In this document: piece after piece, positions 52,387 through 60,774 of the stretch
Layout: each line of letters opens with the position of its first letter
Position numbering within the stretch: the stretch's first letter is position 1
NCBI GenBank assembly: GCA_036961295.1
Contig: JBALVX010000001.1
Coordinates: 1,612,001-1,676,000, forward strand
DNA length: 64,000 bases
Direction: 5' to 3'
Origin: JAGPUQ01 sp036961295
GTDB lineage: Bacteria; Pseudomonadota; Gammaproteobacteria; Pseudomonadales; Porticoccaceae
Notes under the pieces: generated by a model
What the model was told of the DNA's origin: nothing
Databases searched by the model: none
What the model saw: only the letters and a program-made list of their open reading frames with translations
Program-made: the position numbers and the translations under genes

Positions 52387-53609
52387 CCCCGGCTCCCCAA
52401 AGCCGAACTCAAACGCTCTACTGCCAGTTCCAGACGCTCCATCGGCTCGGTGTAGGTGAAACGCACGTGGCTCTGCGCCAGATGCTCGCCAAAGTCGGTG
52501 CCCGGCGTAAATGCCACACCGGCACGTTCTAGCATATCCCAGCAAAACGCCTCGCTGTCTACCATACCCGGTTTCATCAGGGCGCTGATATCGGCGTAAA
52601 TATAGAACGCCCCGGCGGGAGTAAAAGGAATACCAAAACCCAGTGATTTCAGTGCCGGCACCAAAAAATCACGGCGACGCTGTAATTCTTCGCGACGGGC
52701 TTCCATCTCGGCGATGACCGAGGGCTGAAAAGCCGCCAAAGCAGCGTACTGCGCAATGCTGGGCGGGGAAATATAAAAATTCTGCGCCATGGTGTTGATC
52801 ACATCGACCACATCTTCGGGCACCACCATCCAGCCCAGGCGCCAGCCGGTCATACCGAAATATTTGGAAAAACTGTTGATCACAAAAGCTTCGTCGGTAA
52901 TTTCAAGGATGGAGGTTTCATCTCGCTCATAGACCAGGCCGTGATAAATCTCATCCACCACCAGAGTGCCACCCTGGCTGGCAATAAACTTGTGGATGCC
53001 CTCAAGGTGAGCTCGATCCATAAGCTCCCCGGTGGGATTGCTGGGCGAGGCTAACAGCGCACCGATAGTGTTGGCCTGCCAGTGGGCGCGGGTAGCCTGC
53101 TCCGTCAACTGGTAGCGCTCTGCGGCCTCCACCGGCACGGCCTGAGGCTCACCCCCGGCGCGACGAATAAAATTGGCGTTGCAGGGATAGCCCGGATCGG
53201 TGACCAATACTCCATCACCCGGATTGATTAGCAAATCGCCAATCAAACTCAGCGCCGCGCTGCTGCCGGTGGTTACCACTATGCGTTCCGGCGCAATCGC
53301 AATGCCATTGCGCTGTCGATATAGGTCCGAGATCGCCCTACGCAATTCGGCGATGCCGAGCGCCGAGGTGTACTTGGTTTTTTCGTCCCTCAACGCAGTC
53401 TCTGCGGCCTCGACTATAAGTTGAGGCGTAGCAAAGGCGGGCTGGCCGGCCTCGAGCCGCACGATATCGCGACCCTCCGCCTGCAAGCGCTCTGCGGCCT
53501 CCAGAAAATCCACCACCTTGAACGAGGTCATCTCCGCCACGCGATCTGCCAGGCGGCGTGTTTTTACTCCAGTCGGTGTTTTTACTCCAGTCGATGTAGT
53601 TACTGCCAC
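52383..53609 (-). CDS. PLP-dependent aminotransferase (class I)
   Basis: 408 aa fold-type I aminotransferase. DPGYPCNANF, SPSNPTGELM, VVDEIYHGL and the PLP lysine in NSFSKYFGMTGWRLGW are present. Substrate not determinable. GTG start with AGGAG. Its first residues are repeat-encoded (STGVKTPTGVKT, from an 18-bp duplication at 53558-53593). Coupled to sfsA by a 4-base overlap. Confidence 0.9.
   Translation of the reverse strand: MAVTTSTGVKTPTGVKTRRLADRVAEMTSFKVVDFLEAAERLQAEGRDIVRLEAGQPAFATPQLIVEAAETALRDEKTKYTSALGIAELRRAISDLYRQRNGIAIAPERIVVTTGSSAALSLIGDLLINPGDGVLVTDPGYPCNANFIRRAGGEPQAVPVEAAERYQLTEQATRAHWQANTIGALLASPSNPTGELMDRAHLEGIHKFIASQGGTLVVDEIYHGLVYERDETSILEITDEAFVINSFSKYFGMTGWRLGWMVVPEDVVDVINTMAQNFYISPPSIAQYAALAAFQPSVIAEMEARREELQRRRDFLVPALKSLGFGIPFTPAGAFYIYADISALMKPGMVDSEAFCWDMLERAGVAFTPGTDFGEHLAQSHVRFTYTEPMERLELAVERLSSALGSRG
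53558..53593 (-). repeat. Perfect 18-bp tandem duplication at the aminotransferase N-terminus
   Basis: GTGTTTTTACTCCAGTCG at 53558-53575 and 53576-53593, in frame within codons 6-18, followed by a degenerate third copy at the start codon. Confidence 0.9.
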
Positions 53610-53755
53610 GTATGCTCCTGATATATAGACTTATCGTTAGTTGACGCCATTCTAACGACATCTTAACAACAGCGCCCGATAGTAAATAAATAGTGCGCTG
53701 CACTTGAAATTTGATCTAATCACCCCTATAAACGCCTCTTCGTTATCAGTCCGAT

Positions 53756-54217
53756 ATGGATCCGGTCATGGCTAGAAAGAAAGCTGTAGTAAAATCACCG
53801 TTATTTCTTCGCGGTTTCGAACCCTACAAAGAAAAGAAGGGTGAGGAATACATGAATGAAAAGCAGAGACAACATTTTAAAAATCTGCTGCTGTCCTGGA
53901 AACAGGAATTGATGGAAGAAGTCGATCGCACCGTCTCTCACATGAAGGACGAAGCGGCCAATTTCCCCGATCCCGCTGATCGCGCGACGCAAGAGGAGGA
54001 ATTCAACCTCGAACTCCGTACCCGCGACCGCGAGCGCAAGTTAATCAAGAAAATTGACCAAACCATTGTGGCCATCGATTCCGACGATTATGGCTACTGC
54101 GAGCAGTGCGGCGTCGACGTGGGCATCCGCCGACTGGAAGCCCGCCCCACCGCAACCTTGTGCGTGGACTGTAAAACCCTCGATGAAATCCGCGAGCGCC
54201 AAACGTCCAGCGGCTGA
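53756..54217 (+). CDS. dksA: RNA polymerase-binding transcription factor DksA
   Basis: 153 aa. Stringent-response partner of ppGpp that binds the RNA polymerase secondary channel. Coiled coil with the tip motif DPADRA (E. coli DxxDxA), EEEFNLELRTRDRERKLIKKI and the four-Cys zinc finger YCEQCG/CVDCK. The start may be the ATG at 53768 (MARKKAVV), which has GGAT upstream. Followed by gluQ, as in Pseudomonas and E. coli. Confidence 0.96.
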   Translation: MDPVMARKKAVVKSPLFLRGFEPYKEKKGEEYMNEKQRQHFKNLLLSWKQELMEEVDRTVSHMKDEAANFPDPADRATQEEEFNLELRTRDRERKLIKKIDQTIVAIDSDDYGYCEQCGVDVGIRRLEARPTATLCVDCKTLDEIRERQTSSG

Positions 54218-54274
54218 AGCCCATCCAGGGTGAATGGGTGTGGAGTAGCCCGGTAATGGCTGAGCAATGCTTCA

Positions 54275-55270
54275 ATGCCTAAACCCAGCGATACTGAACC
54301 TGGTAATACTAAACCGGGTGAGACTGGGCCCTATATCGGCCGCTTTGCACCCTCGCCCACCGGCCCCCTCCACGCGGGTTCGCTGGTTGCGGCCCTAGCC
54401 AGTTATCTCGATGCTCGCGCTGCCCACGGCCAGTGGCTGCTGCGCATTGAAGACATTGACCCGCCTCGCGAAATACCCGGCGCCAGCGATCTTATCCTCA
54501 CTCAACTCGACGCCCACGGCCTACATTGGGACGGAACGGCGTGCTATCAAAGTCAGCGCCTGGAATACTACCTTAACGCCCTGAAAAATCTCGCCGCGCA
54601 AAACCTGCTATTTGCCTGCACCTGCACCCGGGAACGGGTTCGCGCTAACGCTGGCCAGTACGATGGCAGCTGTCGAGCCCACCTATTGCCAGCAAAGGAC
54701 ATCTCAATAGCAGCGGACAAGGCAACACCCCCCAACAATACGGCTGCTCACACTAGCACCCGTGTTCGCACCGACGCGCACTCGCTGATCACCTTCGATG
54801 ATTTAATCAAGGGCCCCCAGTGTGCTGATCTCCACACCGCAGGCGGTGATTTTATTGTGCGCCGCCGAGATCAGCTGTTTGCCTATCAACTCGCGGTCGC
54901 GGTGGACGATGCCGAACAAAGCATTAGCCATGTGCTGCGCGGTGGCGATCTACTCGACTCCACGCCACGGCAAATTTTTCTAATCAATCTGCTGGACTCT
55001 CCCGCCACACCACCTCGATACGGGCATATCCCGATGATGGTCAACCAGGACGGTCAAAAGCTCAGCAAACAGCACCACGCTCCAAGCCTCGAGCTCGGTG
55101 TACCGGGTGAAAACCTTTACCATGCCCTGGAGTGGTTGAACCAGTCGCCTCCCCAGGCGCTCCTCGGTGCAAGTCCAAACGAAGTACTAGACTGGGCCAT
55201 AAGCCACTGGGATCGAGAGCAAATCTCATCAGTTGGACGTGAGCCCTACGACCTGGAGAGCTCATCTTAA
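54275..55270 (+). CDS. gluQ: Glutamyl-Q tRNA(Asp) synthetase
   Basis: Charges queuosine 34 of tRNA-Asp with glutamate. 331 aa, class I core without anticodon domain: YIGRFAPSPTGPLHAGSL (HIGH replaced by HAGS), RIEDIDPPRE, zinc-type Cys FACTCTRERVRANAGQYDGSC and KLSKQ. The N-terminal SDTEPGNTKPGETGP is encoded by 15-bp repeats (54290-54331). Follows dksA. Confidence 0.95.
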   Translation: MPKPSDTEPGNTKPGETGPYIGRFAPSPTGPLHAGSLVAALASYLDARAAHGQWLLRIEDIDPPREIPGASDLILTQLDAHGLHWDGTACYQSQRLEYYLNALKNLAAQNLLFACTCTRERVRANAGQYDGSCRAHLLPAKDISIAADKATPPNNTAAHTSTRVRTDAHSLITFDDLIKGPQCADLHTAGGDFIVRRRDQLFAYQLAVAVDDAEQSISHVLRGGDLLDSTPRQIFLINLLDSPATPPRYGHIPMMVNQDGQKLSKQHHAPSLELGVPGENLYHALEWLNQSPPQALLGASPNEVLDWAISHWDREQISSVGREPYDLESSS

Positions 55271-55390
55271 AAGGCACCTTGAGAGCACAAAAAGTTATAT
55301 AGTTATGCCAAATCACTATAAAAGCTGTTTTGCCATTCGTCCGCGCCCGCGCTAATATGCTTGCAACTTATATGAATAATTACTTTAGAG

Positions 55391-55502
55391 AATAACAATA
55401 AGACCGACAATAATAATAAAAATAACAAGGACTGGCTTGCTTGAGGTGTAAAAACTGACAGCCTATGAATAATACGGGGGAAGTCGAGAGACTTCCCTTT
55501 TT
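55391..55502 (+). ncRNA. Candidate CrcZ-like small RNA
   Basis: Five AAYAAYAA motifs: 55391-55398, 55394-55401, 55409-55416, 55412-55419 and 55421-55428 (overlapping, three clusters), the Hfq/Crc-binding pattern of Pseudomonas CrcZ/CrcY. A hairpin terminator ends the unit at 55502. A possible -35 TTGCAA (55361-55366) and -10 TTTAGA (55384-55389), 17 bases apart, would start it near 55396. A sigma-54 promoter as in CrcZ is not clear. Position just upstream of pcnB matches crcZ. cbrAB is not here. Confidence 0.5.
55478..55502 (+). terminator. Strong GNRA-loop intrinsic terminator
   Basis: GGGAAGTC pairs with GACTTCCC (8 bp) closing a GAGA tetraloop, followed by TTTTT. It is 208 bases beyond the gluQ stop, so it more likely ends a short transcript than the gluQ mRNA alone. 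Confidence 0.9.
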
Positions 55503-55676
55503 CATCTGTGGCTTTTATTGGCCTAGTTTCTATATGGCCTAGTTCCGGCCCAGCTTCTGCCCGGCACTAGCCAGGACATCCCTTATCTCGCTCACCCATT
55601 AAAATCAGCCAGTCTCCTCAGGGCTGAGGCCGCCATTGTGCTAGAATCGCCGCTGCTCCGCGACCACCTGTCTAGA

Positions 55677-57071
55677 ATGATTAAACGTCTCAAAAAACTA
55701 CTTAGCTCAAAGTCCAACAAATCCACTCGAGGGAAGGCCACTCAAGGGCCGCGGCGAATTGCCGCCGACAGCCATGGGCTCCACCCCGGCACCATCAGTC
55801 ACGGTGCCCGCGATGTAGTAGAAAAATTAAGTGCCGCAGGCTATCAAGCCTACGTGGTGGGCGGCTGTGTTCGCGATGCCCTGCTCGGCCAGCACCCAAA
55901 AGACTTCGATGTCGCTACCGATGCCACCCCCGAACAAGTCAAAACGGTATTCCGGCGCGCACGTATCATTGGTCGTCGTTTTAAAATCGTCCACGTCCGC
56001 TACGGGCGAGAAATTGTCGAAGTAACCACCTTCCGTGCACCCCATACCGGCTCCACTAGCCGCTCACCTGACGACCATAAAAAACCCCGCAAACGCGCTG
56101 AGCACTCCCAACGCAGCGACGCGGGAATGCTACTCAGAGATAACGTGTTTGGTTCTCTTGAGGAAGATGCTGTACGCCGGGATTTCACCATCAACGCGCT
56201 GTACTACCAGCCCGAAGAAAATTTACTGCTCGATTTCGTCAACGGCCTGGACGATATTGAAAATCAAACTCTACGTATGATTGGCGACCCGGCCACCCGT
56301 TACCGCGAGGATCCGGTACGCATGCTGAGAGCCGCACGCTTTGCGGCGAAACTCAATTTTCAAATGGATGCAGCGACCCTGGCCCCCCTGAGGGAATTGC
56401 ACGGATTGATTGAAGAAGTGCCCGCCGCGCGTTTGTTTGATGAAGTCTTAAAACTGCTGATGAAAGGCGATGCCCTCAGCACCTACGAGATCCTCACTGA
56501 GTTCCAGATCTTCACCCATCTGTTCCCCGACACCGCCCGTGCGATGAAAGACAACGACGCTTACGAAACCTTTATTCGTCAGGCGCTGACCAATACCGAC
56601 CTGCGTATCCAGGCAGCACAACACGTTACCCCCGCATTTTTGCTCGGTGCTCTGCTCTGGCCTGCGGTCGAAGTCCTGCGCGCCCAGCATATCGCCGCCG
56701 GTATGCCCCCTGCCGTCGCCTTTAACAAGGCCTCTGCGGAAATTATTCGTCGCGAAGTGCAGCATATCGCCATCCCCAAGCGCTTTTCAGTACCGATGCG
56801 AGAAATTTGGGATTTACACCTGCGCCTGTCCAACCGGGGCGGCAACCGCGCCCTCCAGTTACTTGAGCTACCCAGGTTTCGGGCCGCCTATGACTTTGTC
56901 CTGTTACGCGAACAGGCCGGCGAAGATCTCGGTGGTCTCGGCGACTGGTGGACTACCTTTCAAGAGGCGGACGAAGACACCCGGCAGCAGATGAGCTCGG
57001 CGATAAAATCCGGCCCCAGGCGCAAACGCCGCAGTGGTCGCAAGCGCCGTGCGCAGCCTACGTCGCCATAA
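55677..57071 (+). CDS. pcnB: Poly(A) polymerase I
   Basis: 464 aa nucleotidyltransferase adding poly(A) tails that promote RNA decay. YVVGGCVRDALLGQHPKDFDVATDATPEQV (GG and DxD active site), RIIGRRFKIVHVRYG, EEDAVRRDFTINALYY and a Lys/Arg-rich C-terminus (RRKRRSGRKRR). Start ambiguous: ATG 55677 fits family length, but a GTG at 55638 has a good GAGG ribosome site. E. coli pcnB starts at AUU, and an ATT lies directly before this GTG. Confidence 0.92.
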   Translation: MIKRLKKLLSSKSNKSTRGKATQGPRRIAADSHGLHPGTISHGARDVVEKLSAAGYQAYVVGGCVRDALLGQHPKDFDVATDATPEQVKTVFRRARIIGRRFKIVHVRYGREIVEVTTFRAPHTGSTSRSPDDHKKPRKRAEHSQRSDAGMLLRDNVFGSLEEDAVRRDFTINALYYQPEENLLLDFVNGLDDIENQTLRMIGDPATRYREDPVRMLRAARFAAKLNFQMDAATLAPLRELHGLIEEVPAARLFDEVLKLLMKGDALSTYEILTEFQIFTHLFPDTARAMKDNDAYETFIRQALTNTDLRIQAAQHVTPAFLLGALLWPAVEVLRAQHIAAGMPPAVAFNKASAEIIRREVQHIAIPKRFSVPMREIWDLHLRLSNRGGNRALQLLELPRFRAAYDFVLLREQAGEDLGGLGDWWTTFQEADEDTRQQMSSAIKSGPRRKRRSGRKRRAQPTSP

Positions 57072-57145
57072 TCTGGCAACATTCGATAGCCTTAATCCAG
57101 TATCGTGATCCAAAGCCCTGACCCAAGAACTGTGATCCTAAAACC

Positions 57146-57637
57146 ATGAGTTCCACCGCCTACATTGCCCTGGGCAGCAATCTCGACGACCCCAGTGCCC
57201 AAATCCATCGCGCACTGGCAGCCCTGGCTCATTTACCCCAAACCGAATTAACTGATTGCGCCCCCTGGTACCGCAGCGCGGCCGTCGGCCCCGGCACCCA
57301 GGCCGACTACATCAATACCGTCGTGCGCCTGCACACCGAGCTAGCGCCGCTGGACTTACTCCACGCTCTGCAAGCTATAGAAACCGCACAGGGCCGCACT
57401 CGAACCCAACACTGGGGTGCTAGAACCCTGGACCTCGACATACTCTTATACGACGACCTTAGCCTCAATACCGCGGAGCTTACGCTACCGCACCCACGCC
57501 TGACCGAGCGCAATTTTGTGTTGGCACCATTGCACGATCTCGCCCCCGAGCTAACCCTGGTCAACAGCAAAGGCATCGAACGCTCCGTTAAACAATGGTT
57601 GGCAAATTGTGGCTCAACAGGTATCGTCCAACTCTGA
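57146..57637 (+). CDS. folK: 2-amino-4-hydroxy-6-hydroxymethyldihydropteridine pyrophosphokinase
   Basis: 163 aa folate-pathway kinase. ALGSNLDDP near the N-terminus, GRTRTQHWGARTLDLDILLYDD (Mg-binding Asp pair) and LPHPRLTERNFVLAPL are diagnostic. 74 bases downstream of pcnB, with degenerate repeats in between (GTGATCC twice). Followed by a deoxynucleoside kinase. Confidence 0.96.
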   Translation: MSSTAYIALGSNLDDPSAQIHRALAALAHLPQTELTDCAPWYRSAAVGPGTQADYINTVVRLHTELAPLDLLHALQAIETAQGRTRTQHWGARTLDLDILLYDDLSLNTAELTLPHPRLTERNFVLAPLHDLAPELTLVNSKGIERSVKQWLANCGSTGIVQL

Positions 57638-57650
57638 GTTGGAGCACTCT

Positions 57651-58334
57651 GTGGAATTATTGGCCAACGATATTAATCTCGACCTCGATCTAGACTCCCT
57701 ACCCCGCTTTATCGCCGTTGAAGGCCCCATTGGCGTGGGCAAGACTACGCTCGCCAAACGTTTAGCCGAAACGTTTAATTACGATACTCTGCTGGAAGAG
57801 GTGGAAGAAAACCCATTTCTGGAGCGTTTCTACCAGGATCGCCGCAGCGTCGCGCTGCCCACCCAGTTGTTTTTCCTGTTTCAGCGCAACAAACAGATTC
57901 AAGCGCTGCGCCAGGGCGATATGTTTCAACCCATTCAGGTCGCCGACTTTCTTATCGACAAAGACCCTTTGTTTGCCAGCGTGACTCTCGATGACGACGA
58001 GCTGCGCCTGTACCAGACGGTTTACGATCAGCTCACCATCGACAAACCTGTCCCCGATCTGGTGATTTACCTGCAAGCCCCCACCGAGACTTTATTAAAG
58101 CGAGTTCACAAACGGGGTGTCAGCATGGAGCAAGGCATTGATGAATCGTATTTAGCCGAATTAAACGAGGCCTACACCCAGTTTTTCCACTACTACGAAG
58201 AAGCACCCCTGCTGATCGTCAACACCGAGGAAATCGATATCTCCAACAGCGCAGCCGACTACCGGCAATTGGTAGAATATCTGCTTACCGTCAAGACCGG
58301 ACGGCATTACTACAATCCACAAGTACGGTTCTAA
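57651..58334 (+). CDS. Deoxynucleoside kinase (dNK family)
   Basis: 227 aa from GTG 57651, which has GGAG seven bases upstream; an alternative GTG at 57609 overlaps folK. P-loop EGPIGVGKTTLAKRL, LEEVEENPFLERFY, LPTQLFFLFQRNKQ and the lid KRVHKRGVSMEQG match the deoxyadenosine/deoxyguanosine kinase family. It salvages deoxynucleosides. In E. coli, panB follows folK directly; here this kinase sits between. Confidence 0.9.
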   Translation: MELLANDINLDLDLDSLPRFIAVEGPIGVGKTTLAKRLAETFNYDTLLEEVEENPFLERFYQDRRSVALPTQLFFLFQRNKQIQALRQGDMFQPIQVADFLIDKDPLFASVTLDDDELRLYQTVYDQLTIDKPVPDLVIYLQAPTETLLKRVHKRGVSMEQGIDESYLAELNEAYTQFFHYYEEAPLLIVNTEEIDISNSAADYRQLVEYLLTVKTGRHYYNPQVRF

Positions 58335-58485
58335 GCCGGCTCTTCAGTCGGAAAATAACTCGCCGAGAAAGACAGCGACATACCCCTAAGCCCGGCAAAC
58401 CAACTGCCAGCAGACCTCACCAACACCCAGTCCATAAACACATCCCATAAACGCAGTCCTAGACCAAACAACACAGGTAGCAACG

Positions 58486-59277
58486 ATGAAAGCAGTCACC
58501 ATCAACACCCTGAATGACATCAAACACGCCGGGGATAAATTTGCCGTGCTGACTGCCTACGACAGCGCGTTTGCCCGCCAGGTGGAGCTTGCGGGTATCG
58601 AGGCCCTGCTGATCGGCGACTCGCTGGGTAATGTGGTTTTAGGTTACGACAGTACCGTGCCAGTATCGATGGACGACATGGTGCACCATACCGCTGCGGT
58701 GGCTCGAGGCAATCACAAATCCTTACTTATTGCCGATTTACCTTTTATGGCCTACGCCACACCCGAGCAGACACTGAGCAACTCCGCGCGCCTGATGCAG
58801 GCCGGAGCACAGATGGTAAAACTGGAGGGCGGCGAATGGCTCTGCCCCTCGGTGCGCATGCTCGCCGATCGTGGTATTCCTGTGTGCGGCCACCTCGGCT
58901 TAACGCCGCAGTCGTTCAATAAACTCGGCGGCTACCGGGTTCAAGGTCGCGACGAAGCTGGGGCCGAACAGATAGTCCTCGATGCCCGGCGTCTGCAAGA
59001 TGCCGGGGCCGATTTACTGGTACTGGAATGCGTTCCCACCCAACTCGCGACGCGAATCACCAAAGCATTAACTATTCCGGTCATTGGTATTGGTGCTGGG
59101 CCCAACACCGACGCCCAGGTATTGGTGCTCTACGATATGCTGGGGATTTCTCCACGGGTACCCCAATTTACCCATAATTTCCTGGCAGAAACAGGGGATA
59201 TTCAAGGAGCACTGATGGCTTATGCCGAGGCGGTGCGCTCGGGCACCTTTCCGCGACCGGAGCACAGTTTTAAGTAG
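58486..59277 (+). CDS. panB: 3-methyl-2-oxobutanoate hydroxymethyltransferase
   Basis: 263 aa enzyme of pantothenate synthesis using methylene-THF. VLTAYDSAFARQVELAG, LLIGDSLGNVVLGYD (metal-binding Asp), MVKLEGGEWL and VCGHLGLTPQS are typical. panC usually follows panB but here a divergent-strand ArsR gene does, so panC must be elsewhere. Confidence 0.97.
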   Translation: MKAVTINTLNDIKHAGDKFAVLTAYDSAFARQVELAGIEALLIGDSLGNVVLGYDSTVPVSMDDMVHHTAAVARGNHKSLLIADLPFMAYATPEQTLSNSARLMQAGAQMVKLEGGEWLCPSVRMLADRGIPVCGHLGLTPQSFNKLGGYRVQGRDEAGAEQIVLDARRLQDAGADLLVLECVPTQLATRITKALTIPVIGIGAGPNTDAQVLVLYDMLGISPRVPQFTHNFLAETGDIQGALMAYAEAVRSGTFPRPEHSFK

Positions 59278-59345
59278 TAAAAGGGAATTGGACGCTACTG
59301 GTGGGGGTGAGGTCTGGGCCCTGGTGAAAGCCGCTTTGCTTCGAT

Positions 59346-59651
59346 TTAATCCACGGGCGCCGCGCAAAACAAGCCGTGTAAGGTGTGAATAATCGCCTGG
59401 GCCTTGGGGTTATCCAGACGATAGTAGATAGTCTGGGCTTCCCGCCGCGTCGCCACCAGACGGGCGCTGCGCAGCGTAGCAAGGTGCTGAGAGAGCGACG
59501 ACTGGCTAAGTGGGATACGCTCGTTCAGATCACCCACCGATAACTCGCCATCGTGCAGCGTGCACAAAATCATCAAGCGGTGCTGGTTGGACATCGCCTT
59601 CAGCAAATCCTCTGCTTCTTCCGAGTGGGTGGCTAATTGATTTAGATCCAT
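59346..59651 (-). CDS. ArsR-family regulator, BigR/SqrR-like persulfide sensor
   Basis: 101 aa winged helix: LSVGDLNERIPLSQSSLSQHLATLRSARLVATRREAQTIYYRL. Two Cys, C30 (ILCTLHDGE) and C96 (GLFCAAP), match the pair that forms a di/tetrasulfide in SqrR/BigR. Divergent from the persulfide dioxygenase-like gene, which it likely represses. Confidence 0.88.
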   Translation of the reverse strand: MDLNQLATHSEEAEDLLKAMSNQHRLMILCTLHDGELSVGDLNERIPLSQSSLSQHLATLRSARLVATRREAQTIYYRLDNPKAQAIIHTLHGLFCAAPVD

Positions 59652-59812
59652 ATCGATGCTGACCTCTGTTGTCTTGTTGAGCTGAAATACCCTACCCTTT
59701 GCCTGGCGCGCGTGATCACGACAACTACCTGAGCATATACTTGGAATGCATGGCTGGAGCGCAAAAGAGCCAGAATAGTTCTATTTTAGTTCATATTACC
59801 GTAAATTATATA

Positions 59813-59840
59813 TTGCTAATATTCAAAATGCTAATACAAT
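59813..59840 (+). promoter_or_regulatory. Promoter/operator region of the persulfide unit
   Basis: -35 TTGCTA (59813-59818), 16-base spacer, -10 TACAAT (59835-59840). The spacer contains a direct repeat of GCTAATA and the core ATTG...CAAT is symmetric, a plausible binding site for the divergent ArsR regulator. Operator sequence not verified. Confidence 0.5.
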
Positions 59841-59907
59841 GTAGTTATAGGCTTATAGCCAAATTAGCAAGATTGCTCGCTCAACGCCCATTAGGAGGTA
59901 ACTTTAG

Positions 59908-60756
59908 ATGGAAATCACTAGCTTTTTCCACCATGACAGCTCCACCTACACCCACCTGCTGTGGGACACGGATACCCGTGAAGCCGCGGTGATCGATCCA
60001 GTACTGGACTTCGACTACAAGTCTGGGCGTACCCATACGGAAAGTGCCGACCTGGTGATAGCCGAAATAGACCGGCTCGGTCTCACCCTTCGCTATATCC
60101 TGGAAACTCACGCCCACGCCGATCACATTAGCGCTGCGCCTTACATTAAGCACTTGCGTGGCGGTGTGCTTGGCATAGGCAGGCATATCGACCAGGTACA
60201 GGACGTATTTAAAGGCGTCTACAATCTGGGCGATCTGGCCACCGATGGCAGCCAGTTTGATCGCTTACTCAGCGAGGGCGACACCCTCGCGCTGGGCAAA
60301 CTCACTATTACGGTACTGGAAACGCCAGGACATACCCCGGCCTGTGTTGCTTACCAGATTGAAGACGCCGTCTTTATTGGCGATACTTTCTTCTCTCCAC
60401 AAGCCGGAACCGCGCGAGTCGATTTCCCCGGTGGCAACGCCCACCAACAATATCAATCCCTCACCAAACTGCTGGCTCTGCCCGATAGTACGCGACTGTT
60501 CCTGTGCCACGATTACCCAGCCGAAGGCGAAGTCCCCGTTCCTATGGTCACGGTTGCCGAGCAAAAAGCCCGAAATATTTATTTGCAAGGCGGTAGCGAA
60601 CAGGACTACGTGACGCGACGCCAGGCGCGGGACGCTACCCTGGATATGCCGGTACTGATCCTGCCATCGATTCAGGTGAATATTCAGGCTGGGCAAATGC
60701 CAGAACCAGAAGACAATGGCGTTAGTTATTTAAAACTCCCTCTTAATCAATTTTAA
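59908..60756 (+). CDS. Persulfide dioxygenase-like MBL protein (ETHE1/Blh type)
   Basis: 282 aa. Metal motif HAHADH at residues 68-73 (ETHAHADHISAA), H in ETPGHTPACV, D in FIGDTFF and H in LCHDYPAE. FFHHDSSTYTHLLWDTDTREAAVIDPV matches ETHE1-like/Blh proteins that oxidise glutathione persulfide to sulfite. Excellent AGGAGGT ribosome site. Head of an operon with two YeeE/YedE genes. Confidence 0.9.
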   Translation: MEITSFFHHDSSTYTHLLWDTDTREAAVIDPVLDFDYKSGRTHTESADLVIAEIDRLGLTLRYILETHAHADHISAAPYIKHLRGGVLGIGRHIDQVQDVFKGVYNLGDLATDGSQFDRLLSEGDTLALGKLTITVLETPGHTPACVAYQIEDAVFIGDTFFSPQAGTARVDFPGGNAHQQYQSLTKLLALPDSTRLFLCHDYPAEGEVPVPMVTVAEQKARNIYLQGGSEQDYVTRRQARDATLDMPVLILPSIQVNIQAGQMPEPEDNGVSYLKLPLNQF

Positions 60757-60774
60757 ATCGAACGGAGCAACTCT

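Larger units (their letters stand above)
55271..55676. other. Intergenic region gluQ-pcnB
   Basis: 406 bases holding the RNA-like unit at 55391-55502 and a repetitive segment 55516-55565 (GGCCTAGTT twice). No ORF. In Pseudomonas this interval contains cbrA, cbrB and crcZ. Confidence 0.7.

Noticed and set aside
55331..55368. Sigma-54 promoter for the candidate RNA
   Set aside because: TTGCA-like -12 exists at 55361 but the -24 position reads GC instead of GG; too weak to call.
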